A stretch of 19,258 nt of DNA from Bacteroidales bacterium. GTDB lineage: Bacteria > Bacteroidota > Bacteroidia > Bacteroidales > SM23-62. Below, piece after piece: positions 1-6,925 of this stretch. Location of the stretch: assembly GCA_016783865.1 (NCBI GenBank), contig JADHVS010000068.1:1-19258 (forward strand), given 5' to 3'. Under the pieces are notes generated by a model. The model worked only from the letters and a program-made list of their open reading frames with translations, ran no database searches and was not told the origin of the DNA. The translations under genes and the position numbers were made by a program. Position 1 is the first letter of the stretch, and every line of letters starts with the position of its first letter.

Positions 1-2548
1 TACCGATAGGTTTGTCATTGGCATCTTTGATAATACTCGCGGATAGTTCAACATTGATCTTTTCATTGTTTCTCAGATAGAGTTCGAATTCTTCATTCTT
101 AATGAATCCCTTCCTGAGAACGTGTTTTAAGGCTGAAATTCCCCGGCTCCTTTCCCCGGGTGCAGCCAGTTGAAGGGCATTTGTCCCGATTATTTCTTCG
201 GCAGAGCTGAATCCAAGGATTTCAACTGCTGCAGGATTACATTCGGTAATATTACCCCTGAGATCAACAACTGTAATTGGATCAGGAGAGGAGTATAATA
301 TATTTCTGAGCTTTTCTTCACTCTCAGCAAGTGCCAGCTGGCTCTTTTTCTGAGGTGTAATATCCCTGTAGATTCCATAAACACCTACTTGTTCACCCTC
401 AATTTGTACAGGTGTCCCTAAAAGGTTTACATAAAACCTGTTACCAAACTTGTCGTGCCTGATTGTTTCCACCCAGATCTTTTCTCCTGCAGCCACCCTT
501 TTTGATATGGATTTGGCCTCTTCCATGAATTCCGGAGGAATAATAAGGTCATCTATGTGTTTGCCGATTACTTCCTGAGATTCATACTTAAACAATATTT
601 CAAACTCATTATTTACCCGAAGGAGCTTTCCATCAATATCGGTTAATACAACAATCTCGGGTGAACTTTCAAATAATTGCTCAAAATATGCTTTTTCAAC
701 CTGAACATTATCAACAGCTCTTTTTGTTTCTATTGATAACCCGATCTGGTTTGAAACAAATTTCAGCATTTCAAGATCCTGCGCTGTGTAAGCATTTTCA
801 TCCTCATAACTCTGGACAACCAGCGCTCCGATTATTTCTTCCTTAATCTTTAATGGAACACCTAACCAGATCCTGCTGGGTGTGCCAACATCATCGATCT
901 CACCTTTTTTTACAAGGTTACGGATATCCTTATCCTTCATCAGCAATGGAAGGTCGTTACGGATCACATAACCGGTTAATGATTTTCCTGCCGGGAATGC
1001 ACTAAAACTGTCCTTCTCATCAACAAATAATGGAAGAGACAAAGTATCATCTTCTTTATTGTATAGTGCAATGAAAAAGTTTGTGGTATCAAAGATCCGG
1101 CCCAATTCAATGCGGATGACCTGGGACAGCTCATTCAGGTCCTTGGTAAGGTTAACCGCAGTGGATATTTTATTCATAATTTCCCTGACCAGTTCCGCCT
1201 CTTTCCGTTCGGTAATATCCTGTACGACCGTCAGAATACGATCAACTTTCTTATCCTTGAAAATTGGGATGAGTTTAGTATCGGTGAAAAGAGTTTGGTT
1301 GTTTAGTTTGTACTCTTCTTCTTTTCTGATGGATTTTCCCGATTTAAAAACTTCCTTGTATTCATCTTTAACTGATTTTTCAAGGAAGGGATATACCTCA
1401 TAATACTTTTTCCCAATTGTTTCGGAAGGCATTCCCAATACCTTTAATCCTTTGATCATGGCCTGATTGGCAAGGACGATCTCAAGATCATTATTGACGA
1501 CATGTATGATTTCTTCCAAGGCATCCATGGATGTCCGGTATTGAGTCTCCGAGGCTTCCAGGGCTTCCCTGTCTCTCACCCGGTCTGTAATATCCCGAAC
1601 AATAGCGAGTCCACCTATGATTTTATTTTCCTTTTTTAAAACCGAGGTATGCATCTCAGAGATCATGATGTGGCCATCCTTATTCTCCCATCTCAATTCC
1701 ATGGGTTTCGGTGCTTTACCCTGCAATATGCTTGCAAAGGCTTTCACAAATCTTGGTATGTCCCTTTTCCTGAATCCCTGAAATTTAGTAAAATGCATTC
1801 CCAGTATTTCTTCCTCAGCATAACCTGCCATACCAACAAAGGCCTGGTTGACCATTGTTATTTTACCCGTTATATTGAGGACTACAATTCCATCCGGGGC
1901 CGTAGCTACCAGGTTCTCATATCTTTCTTTTGCTTCAGTAATCTCACGCTCTGTTGCCTTCAGTACCGAAATATCCCTGGTGATGGTAAGCATGTGAGGA
2001 ACATCATTCAGTACGATAACGATTGCCGATAAAAGAGTATCCCTGATCTGCTTGTCTTTTCGCTTGAACCTGATACTCAGGTTGGTTACGATACCATCTT
2101 TCTTAAGACAAGCAATTAGGTTATCCCTTCCCTTCTTATCAATCCAGAGGCCCAGCTCAAATACTTTTTTCCCAATCACTTCATCTCTGGTGTATCCGGT
2201 AGCTTGACAAAAACCATCGTTTACATCTATGAAAGTTCCATCATGAAGCCTGGAAATTATCATGGAATCAGGACTGGTGTGGAATATTTTGCTGAATAGT
2301 TCTTCGCTTTTGCTCAGTTGGCTGGTAGTCGATTGTAGTTTTTCGATGGTTTCCTGGAGCCGCTCATTTTCCTCATTGAGTTTAACAATAAGGCGTTCTA
2401 CCTCCTCTGAGAGCATATTTATCCCGGTACAGATTCCATCTACGTCATCTTTTGCATCGCTGATATTAATTCTCGAGGTGTAATTGCCGGCTGCAATTTT
2501 CTGAATAACCTCTATTATCTGATCAATTCGTTGATCCTTTTGTTCCAT
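1..2548 (-). CDS. Multi-PAS/GAF sensor protein, C-terminus beyond window
   Basis: The minus strand is open from the ATG at 2548 to the window edge (849 codons, incomplete). I see a soluble N-terminus with a HAMP-like stretch (about residues 10-45, AAGNYTSRINISDAKDDVDG), a coiled coil, then PAS domains at about 83-200, 208-325 and 335-445, a GAF domain at about 450-605, and PAS domains at about 620-730 and 740-849. Several PAS units end in the usual linker, such as TRDIS, VRDITDR, VQDITERKEAE and YRDITPQ. No transmembrane segment is visible, so a cytoplasmic sensor of small ligands, redox state or light is expected. Family practice predicts a HisKA/HATPase output further left, but this is not in the window. 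The start lies inside the end of the upstream STAS-like gene (26-bp overlap), which suggests translational coupling and a two-gene operon. The weak purine run AGAAGA precedes the ATG. Confidence 0.9.
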   Translation of the reverse strand, partial: MEQKDQRIDQIIEVIQKIAAGNYTSRINISDAKDDVDGICTGINMLSEEVERLIVKLNEENERLQETIEKLQSTTSQLSKSEELFSKIFHTSPDSMIISRLHDGTFIDVNDGFCQATGYTRDEVIGKKVFELGLWIDKKGRDNLIACLKKDGIVTNLSIRFKRKDKQIRDTLLSAIVIVLNDVPHMLTITRDISVLKATEREITEAKERYENLVATAPDGIVVLNITGKITMVNQAFVGMAGYAEEEILGMHFTKFQGFRKRDIPRFVKAFASILQGKAPKPMELRWENKDGHIMISEMHTSVLKKENKIIGGLAIVRDITDRVRDREALEASETQYRTSMDALEEIIHVVNNDLEIVLANQAMIKGLKVLGMPSETIGKKYYEVYPFLEKSVKDEYKEVFKSGKSIRKEEEYKLNNQTLFTDTKLIPIFKDKKVDRILTVVQDITERKEAELVREIMNKISTAVNLTKDLNELSQVIRIELGRIFDTTNFFIALYNKEDDTLSLPLFVDEKDSFSAFPAGKSLTGYVIRNDLPLLMKDKDIRNLVKKGEIDDVGTPSRIWLGVPLKIKEEIIGALVVQSYEDENAYTAQDLEMLKFVSNQIGLSIETKRAVDNVQVEKAYFEQLFESSPEIVVLTDIDGKLLRVNNEFEILFKYESQEVIGKHIDDLIIPPEFMEEAKSISKRVAAGEKIWVETIRHDKFGNRFYVNLLGTPVQIEGEQVGVYGIYRDITPQKKSQLALAESEEKLRNILYSSPDPITVVDLRGNITECNPAAVEILGFSSAEEIIGTNALQLAAPGERSRGISALKHVLRKGFIKNEEFELYLRNNEKINVELSASIIKDANDKPIG

Positions 2549-2960
2549 TCTTCTGCTTTGCTGATAAATGCTTTTTTAACCATTGAATGGTTTTTTTCTT
2601 TTCAGTAAAAAGACGGAAAGGAAATGCTGTCTTGTTCAATCCCATGTAAAAATTACCAATGATCCGGTTTACCGGATTGGTTATTAATAATGCTGCAGCA
2701 GTAATATAATTCTTCGCTTCTTCACTCGAGTAATATGCCCTTGTTTCGCGTTCAACAGACCTTACGTTCTCCATCTCAATTAATACAGGTAATTTGCAAT
2801 CTTTACAGAGATCACTATAAGATTCAAAATCTGCCTTTGCATCTTCAAGTGTTAAATCTGTATTTTCGTGATAAGTCTGTATCAATATACCATGCTTATT
2901 GATATAAACCTGACCTTTTTTTGTTGAAATCGATTTTGGTTTCTCATCCATGAGACTCAT
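2523..2960 (-). CDS. STAS/SEC14-like (SpoIIAA-like) small protein
   Basis: A 145-residue soluble protein with no signal peptide or membrane helix. The middle and end (VLIEMENVRSVERETRAYY, then AALLITNPVNRIIGNFYMGL, then FPFRLFTEKKKTIQWLKKHL) match the pattern I know from Bacteroidota SpoIIAA/STAS-like proteins, where a short beta-alpha domain ends in a helix with the FTEKKKAIQWL type of motif. Such proteins are often encoded beside PAS sensor kinases and are thought to act as small partner or regulatory domains; the exact role is unknown. Here its 3' end overlaps the start of the multi-PAS sensor by 26 bp, so the two are almost certainly co-translated. An internal ATG at codon 4 is an alternative start. 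A good TAnnTTTG promoter lies about 55 bp upstream. Family assignment is from memory of the motif, without a search. Confidence 0.75.
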   Translation of the reverse strand: MSLMDEKPKSISTKKGQVYINKHGILIQTYHENTDLTLEDAKADFESYSDLCKDCKLPVLIEMENVRSVERETRAYYSSEEAKNYITAAALLITNPVNRIIGNFYMGLNKTAFPFRLFTEKKKTIQWLKKHLSAKQKNGTKGSTN

Positions 2961-3013
2961 TTTTCAGTGATACTCAGGATAAGTGATTGAACGGGAAACA
3001 GTTGGTTTTACAA

Positions 3014-3046
3014 CAAATGTAAAATTAACTATTTATTAATGTCAAT
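3014..3046 (-). promoter_or_regulatory. Bacteroidota-type promoter for the STAS-like/PAS operon
   Basis: On the minus strand the -7 element TACATTTG (3021 to 3014) matches TAnnTTTG exactly. It is preceded by a 21-nt spacer and ATTG (3046 to 3043) at the -33 position. The start codon at 2960 is about 50 nt downstream, a normal leader length. Confidence 0.55.
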
Positions 3047-3146
3047 CAATATTTTGGAAAGAAATGTTCCCTGTGCAACTTTGCTCTTTATTTTATAAAT
3101 TGCATAATACTTCGTCCTGAAATTCTTGATCATTAAAACTTCAAAT

Positions 3147-4442
3147 ATGGAAACAAACCGGCGACAATTTATTTCTGGCTCCATCGCTGCTATTGGAAGC
3201 CTGGCTTTATCTTCATTTTTTAATAAGGCTTATGGCAGAAATTTATCTGATGCACTGACCTCAGTGGAGGGAATGCCTCCCTCGAAATTGGCTCGTGATG
3301 AAGATCTTTGGCACTTCGTTAAGCAGGCCTATACCGAATCACCCAATATTATGAACCTGAACAATGGCGGGGTTTGTCCACAGCCAAAAGTAGTTCAGGA
3401 AGCGTTCGAATCTTATAACCGTTTCAGCAATGAGGGACCTGCTTACTATATGTGGCATGTGGTAGGAGAGGGACGGGAGACAGTTCGAAAAGATCTGGCC
3501 AGTCTGGCCGGATGTTCAAATGAGGAAATAGCCATTGTCAGAAATACCACCGAAGCCCTGGAGACAGTTATATTTGGACTCGACCTGCAAAAGGGTGATG
3601 AGGTTGTTCTAACCAGGCAGGATTACCCAAATATGATCAATGCATGGAAACAGCGTGAAAAGCGTGAGGGGATCGTTCTGAAATGGGTTAACCTTCCACA
3701 ACCCATCGAAGATGATGATGAGGTAGTAAGGTTATATAAGGAGCAGTTCACCAATAAAACTAAGATCATCGAGATAATGCATATGATCAATTGGACGGGG
3801 CAGATCCTTCCAGCTAAAAAACTTGCCGAGGCTGCTCATGCCGAAGGCATTGAAGTATTGTTAGATGGTGCACATACTTTTGCACATCTTGAATTTAATA
3901 TACCGGATCTGGATTGTGACTATTATGGGACCAGTCTGCATAAATGGCTCTGTTCACCCTTTGGTACCGGACTATTATATGTGAAAAAAGAGAAGATCAG
4001 CAAGATATGGCCGCTTACTGCTCCCGGTGATCCTGAAAGTGATGATATCCGGAAATTTGAAGCAATGGGCACCCGGTCATTCCCGGCTGAATTGGCAATT
4101 GGGACAGCCCTCGACTTTCACGATATGATCGGTTCGAAGAGAAAGGAGGACAGGTTACGTTATCTGAAAAATTACTGGATGGAAGGGATCAGTGACATAC
4201 CGGGTGTGAAGTTCAACAATTCGAAATTACCGGAGTTTGCCTGCGGACTGGGTAATTTTAAAATCGAGGGCATTGAGCCGGCCGATATCCAGAAAAAACT
4301 CCTCAACGATCATAAGATCTATACGATTTCGATTGATTGGGAAAATATCCAGGGGATCAGGGTGACTCCACATGTTTACATTACTACGAAGGACCTCGAT
4401 AAATTTATCGAGGCAGTGCATATAATTGCAAAGGAAGCCTGA
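3147..4442 (+). CDS. Tat-exported class V aminotransferase-like PLP enzyme
   Basis: Fold-type I PLP enzyme of the class V aminotransferase / cysteine desulfurase-like / isopenicillin N epimerase-like group, 431 residues from the ATG at 3147. An upstream in-frame TTG at 3126 would only add seven residues before the signal. The N-terminus NRRQFISGSIAAIGSLALSS is a twin-arginine signal, so the enzyme is probably folded with its cofactor and then exported. Family hallmarks are visible: VRNTTEALE (cofactor phosphate region), LLDGAHTFAH with Asp240 and His243 contacting the pyridine ring, and TSLHKWLCSPFGTGLLYV with Lys266 as the Schiff-base lysine. The substrate cannot be read from sequence; epimerase, desulfurase, lyase and aminotransferase activities all occur in this group. 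It converges on an exported RidA-like gene, which is suggestive because Rid proteins hydrolyse the enamine/imine products that PLP enzymes release. Confidence 0.88.
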   Translation: METNRRQFISGSIAAIGSLALSSFFNKAYGRNLSDALTSVEGMPPSKLARDEDLWHFVKQAYTESPNIMNLNNGGVCPQPKVVQEAFESYNRFSNEGPAYYMWHVVGEGRETVRKDLASLAGCSNEEIAIVRNTTEALETVIFGLDLQKGDEVVLTRQDYPNMINAWKQREKREGIVLKWVNLPQPIEDDDEVVRLYKEQFTNKTKIIEIMHMINWTGQILPAKKLAEAAHAEGIEVLLDGAHTFAHLEFNIPDLDCDYYGTSLHKWLCSPFGTGLLYVKKEKISKIWPLTAPGDPESDDIRKFEAMGTRSFPAELAIGTALDFHDMIGSKRKEDRLRYLKNYWMEGISDIPGVKFNNSKLPEFACGLGNFKIEGIEPADIQKKLLNDHKIYTISIDWENIQGIRVTPHVYITTKDLDKFIEAVHIIAKEA

Positions 4443-4449
4443 ATAATTT

Positions 4450-4473
4450 CCGGGTGACCGGCTGGTCACCCGG
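4450..4473. terminator. Hairpin between convergent genes, likely bidirectional terminator
   Basis: A perfect 10-bp inverted repeat (CCGGGTGACC, loop GGCT, GGTCACCCGG) lies 7 bp after the stop of the PLP enzyme and 8 bp before the stop of the convergent RidA gene. There is no clear U-run on either side, so intrinsic termination is likely but not certain. Confidence 0.65.
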
Positions 4474-4481
4474 ACAAAATA

Positions 4482-4904
4482 TTATTTAGATGCTATTGCC
4501 GAGATCTCAATGCTGGCTCCCAGGGGTAGATTCGAAATTTCAATAGCTTCGCGGGCAGGAAACTTATCTTCAAAAAAACTGCCGTATACCTCGTTCATTG
4601 CCTTATAATCCCTGATGTCGGTCAGAAAAACAGTGCATTTAACGACATCTGAGAAGGTCATATCATTAGCCTTTAATATGGCCTGGATATTTTTCATGAC
4701 CTGTTCAGTCTCTTTTTTGATGTCTCCTTTAAGCAGCTCGCCGGTCTCAGGATTGATAGGTATCTGGCCGGATACAAACAAAACACCCGAGGCAGTGAGA
4801 CGGGATTGGCTGTAAGGAGCTACAGGTTTGGGAGCTTCTTCAGTCTGGGCATAAACCATGATGCAGAATACAGCCAGGAATAATGTTGTAATTACTTTTT
4901 TCAT
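4482..4904 (-). CDS. Exported RidA-family (reactive imine deaminase) protein
   Basis: A 140-residue protein with a Sec signal peptide (MKKVITTLFLAVFCIMVYA, cleavage predicted after Ala19) followed by a complete Rid/YjgF/UK114 domain of about 120 residues. The catalytic arginine is present (FPAR, Arg118), as is the conserved late glutamate (SIEISAI, Glu133), so imine/enamine hydrolase activity is plausible. Classic RidA proteins are cytosolic and clear 2-aminoacrylate made by PLP enzymes; the signal peptide moves this one to the periplasm. It sits 127 bp downstream of the AGCS symporter in the same orientation and faces a Tat-exported PLP enzyme. Whether it shares the symporter's transcript is unclear; the gap contains a heptamer repeat and no strong promoter that I could identify. 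Confidence 0.9.
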   Translation of the reverse strand: MKKVITTLFLAVFCIMVYAQTEEAPKPVAPYSQSRLTASGVLFVSGQIPINPETGELLKGDIKKETEQVMKNIQAILKANDMTFSDVVKCTVFLTDIRDYKAMNEVYGSFFEDKFPAREAIEISNLPLGASIEISAIASK

Positions 4905-5013
4905 GATCTGGGATTTTGGATTTCGTTAAAGATCAGAATTTCACATCAAAGTCACAAGGATTTATGATCTAACCTGTAATGAATATCATGCACAATTCTC
5001 AAGTCTCCACACG

Positions 5014-5041
5014 CTGTTCACTGTTCACTGATCACAGTTCA
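5014..5041. repeat. Degenerate heptamer array (CTGTTCA x4)
   Basis: Four consecutive 7-bp units: CTGTTCA, CTGTTCA, CTGATCA, CAGTTCA. The array overlaps the stop codon and last two codons of the AGCS symporter gene (stop at 5032-5034). Confidence 0.75.
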
Positions 5042-6384
5042 CCGAAATACTTCTTTGCTGCTTTCATTACCTTGGGAGCAAGTAAAACCGCGGCTATCAT
5101 GGTGGGGAAGGCCATGAGCGCATAAGCCGCATCAATAACACTGATCACCAGTTTGAGTGACCCCAGTGCGCCAATCATCACGGTAAGCAGGTAGAATGCC
5201 ATGTAAATAATGCGGTACTTCACACCAAATAAAAAACTGAAGCATTTGGTGCCATAATATGGATAGGCGAACATTGTTGTTAAGGCAAAAATGGTAACAC
5301 AGGCTGTTAGAATATAGGGTCCGATACCAGGTATGGCTATATCAAATGCATTGGCAGTCATAGTGATTCCATCTGTGTCGGCAGAGGTCCATGCACCGGT
5401 TATAATTAGTGCAAGTGCTGTCATGGTACAGATAATCAGAGTGTCGATAACCGGACCGAGCATGGCAATCAGTCCCTCCCGGATCGGTTCGCTTGTTTTA
5501 GCTGCACCATGCGCCATTGGAGCCGTACCAATCCCTGCTTCGTTCGAAAAGGCCGCCCTCCGGACTCCGGTTATAATTAAGGTGCCTAGGGCACCTCCCA
5601 GAACCGCATCTGCAGAAAACGCATCTTTGAAAATCAGGGCAAATCCGGGTAAAATTGCCCCGGGATTAGTAAATATGATATAAAGTACGGTGCCGATATA
5701 AATGATAACCATAAATGGGACAAGCCTGCCGGCCACCTTTCCGATTCTTTTTATTCCTCCCAGCACAACCAGGAATACCAGTAATGTCAAAACTATCCCT
5801 GTTGTGAGATTCGACAAATTTCCTGTTGGGATGCTATTCGGTATCAGAACAACATCTCGTATTACCTGGGTTAGCTGGTTAGATTGAAACATCGAGGTGA
5901 CTCCAATCATGCCAAAAACCGAAAAGAAAACGGCGAGAAATCTCCAATTCTTCCCAAGTCCGTGTGTGATGAAATACATTGGGCCACCCTGAAGGACTCC
6001 GGCTGAATCATGTCCACGATACATTACGGCCAGTGAACAGGTGAAGAATTTTATTGCCACCCCAAGAAAAGCACTCAGCCACATCCAGAACATTGCTCCG
6101 GGTCCACCAGTGGCAATGGCTATGGCCACACTGCTGACATTACCCATACCAACAGTTCCCGAGACAGCTGTTGAAAGCGCCTGGTAATGATTAATATGTC
6201 CCGGTTCATCAGGGTTGTCATATTTCCCGGCGAGTATCCTGATGGCATGCTTAAAATAGAAGAAGGGAAGGAAACGGGAATACACCAATAGAAACAATCC
6301 ACCACCCAGTAGTACTAATAAAAGAGGATAACTCCAGATGAAATCGCTGAAGTTGATAATAGAGGATGAGATTTTTTCTAACAT
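5032..6384 (-). CDS. Alanine/glycine:cation (AGCS family) symporter
   Basis: A 450-residue, strongly hydrophobic inner-membrane protein of the AGCS (sodium:alanine symporter) family, at the family's normal length with about 11 predicted helices. Diagnostic stretches include ALSTAVSGTVGMGNVSSVAI near residue 70, ATGGPGAMFWMW, GGPMYFITHGLG, and RRAAFSNEAGIGTAPMAHGA in the C-terminal half. It probably imports a small neutral amino acid with Na+ or H+. The C-terminus KYFGEL is encoded at the edge of a heptamer repeat that supplies the stop. A TAnnTTTG promoter with a very short leader lies directly upstream. The exported RidA gene follows in the same orientation. The actual substrate (Ala, Gly, Ser, Gln) cannot be decided. 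Confidence 0.93.
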   Translation of the reverse strand: MLEKISSSIINFSDFIWSYPLLLVLLGGGLFLLVYSRFLPFFYFKHAIRILAGKYDNPDEPGHINHYQALSTAVSGTVGMGNVSSVAIAIATGGPGAMFWMWLSAFLGVAIKFFTCSLAVMYRGHDSAGVLQGGPMYFITHGLGKNWRFLAVFFSVFGMIGVTSMFQSNQLTQVIRDVVLIPNSIPTGNLSNLTTGIVLTLLVFLVVLGGIKRIGKVAGRLVPFMVIIYIGTVLYIIFTNPGAILPGFALIFKDAFSADAVLGGALGTLIITGVRRAAFSNEAGIGTAPMAHGAAKTSEPIREGLIAMLGPVIDTLIICTMTALALIITGAWTSADTDGITMTANAFDIAIPGIGPYILTACVTIFALTTMFAYPYYGTKCFSFLFGVKYRIIYMAFYLLTVMIGALGSLKLVISVIDAAYALMAFPTMIAAVLLAPKVMKAAKKYFGEL

Positions 6385-6400
6385 CTTTCTAAGAATGCCT

Positions 6401-6431
6401 CAAATATATTAAAACTACGGTAGTTCACAAG
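6401..6431 (-). promoter_or_regulatory. Bacteroidota-type promoter for the AGCS symporter
   Basis: On the minus strand TATATTTG (6408 to 6401) matches TAnnTTTG exactly, with a 19-nt spacer to CTTG (6431 to 6428). Only 16 nt separate the -7 box from the ATG at 6384, so the leader must be very short and no riboswitch can fit. Confidence 0.55.
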
Positions 6432-6481
6432 TTTAGTCAATGATTGTCCTGGGATATTTACGCAGCATTTGCATTGTGGCT

Positions 6482-6513
6482 ATTGACTTGCTTCTTTCAA
6501 TAGCATACCTTTA
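6482..6513 (+). promoter_or_regulatory. Putative promoter for the small membrane protein
   Basis: ATTG (6482-6485), a 20-nt spacer and TACCTTTA (6506-6513), seven of eight matches to the TAnnTTTG pattern counting the free positions. It lies 23 nt before the ATG at 6537 and is divergent from the AGCS promoter. Confidence 0.4.
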
Positions 6514-6536
6514 CAGATCAAACTAAAAACGTTCCA

Positions 6537-6737
6537 ATGAAATACCTGGAATATCTTACGTGGATCCTGGGGATTCTGGCTGGTTTAATAATTCTTCTGG
6601 GTGCGATTGCTTTTGTCTTTGATGTACGGGTTTTTGGAGTAAACCATGTGGTAAACTACTTTCATGTAGCCAATAGTTTTCTCCTGATGTGTATTTGCAT
6701 CAGCATTTTTCTGATCTGGAAAGGAAAGAAGGATTAA
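6537..6737 (+). CDS. Small two-helix membrane protein, unknown function
   Basis: A 66-residue protein with two hydrophobic segments (about residues 8-30, TWILGILAGLIILLGAIAFV, and about 44-62, SFLLMCICISIFLIW) joined by a short polar stretch containing DVRVFGVNHVVNYFHVAN, and a basic tail (KGKKD). The composition is that of a genuine inner-membrane protein, and a plausible promoter lies upstream. I do not recognise a characterised family. It is transcribed away from the AGCS symporter and ends shortly before repeat-rich DNA. The start ATG has no Shine-Dalgarno, like its neighbours. Confidence 0.65.
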   Translation: MKYLEYLTWILGILAGLIILLGAIAFVFDVRVFGVNHVVNYFHVANSFLLMCICISIFLIWKGKKD

Positions 6738-6743
6738 GTAAGA

Positions 6744-6771
6744 GTCGGCAGTCGGCAGTCGGCAGTCCGCA
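6744..6771. repeat. Heptamer array (GTCGGCA x3 plus GTCCGCA)
   Basis: Three identical 7-bp units GTCGGCA are followed by GTCCGCA, then degenerate related sequence (GAAGAGTCCTCAAGTC and CCTGCAAGTCCGCGA) to about 6810. Read on the opposite strand, this resembles the array at 10585-10684 (shared ACTCTTCT and GACTGCCGACTG segments). Confidence 0.8.
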
Positions 6772-6821
6772 TTAGAAGAGTCCTCAAGTCGCGAGCCTGC
6801 AAGTCCGCGAAAAGGATTGAT

Positions 6822-6846
6822 GTCATCCTGAACTCGATTCAGGATC
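6822..6846 (+). repeat. REP-like palindrome, copy A
   Basis: 8-bp stem ATCCTGAA / TTCAGGAT with a 5-nt loop CTCGA, preceded by GTC. One of six copies of the same family in the window; forward orientation (GTCAT first). Confidence 0.8.
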
Positions 6847-6863
6847 ATATCTATAATGAGAAT

Positions 6864-6889
6864 AGATTCCGAACCAAGTTCGGAATGAC
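6864..6889 (-). repeat. REP-like palindrome, copy B
   Basis: 8-bp stem ATTCCGAA / TTCGGAAT with a 5-nt loop, followed by GAC, so it is the family in reverse orientation. It lies 17 nt from copy A and 10 nt from copy C, giving an alternating A-B-C cluster. Confidence 0.8.
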
Positions 6890-6899
6890 TTATCAGACG

Positions 6900-6925
6900 G
6901 TCATCCTGAACTCGATTCAGGATCT
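6900..6925 (+). repeat. REP-like palindrome, copy C, overlapping a gene end
   Basis: Same stem and loop as copy A (ATCCTGAA, CTCGA, TTCAGGAT), flanked by GTC and CT. It overlaps the 3' end of the sensor kinase gene and supplies its last seven codons and its stop codon. Confidence 0.85.

Noticed and set aside
1059..2483. Plus-strand frames of 114, 127 and 73 codons
   Set aside because: They are opposite-strand shadows of the large PAS/GAF gene, whose own frame is uninterrupted and shows clear domains.
3126..3146. Upstream TTG start for the PLP enzyme
   Set aside because: The ATG at 3147 places the twin-arginine motif in the usual position after a short polar N-region; the extra seven codons have no support.
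4227..4469. 80-codon minus-strand frame over the end of the PLP enzyme gene
   Set aside because: It is fully inside the real gene and the terminator hairpin, and has no protein-like character.
6385..6480. Glycine or similar riboswitch upstream of the AGCS symporter
   Set aside because: The best promoter leaves only about 10-15 nt of leader, and no aptamer-like structure is visible.
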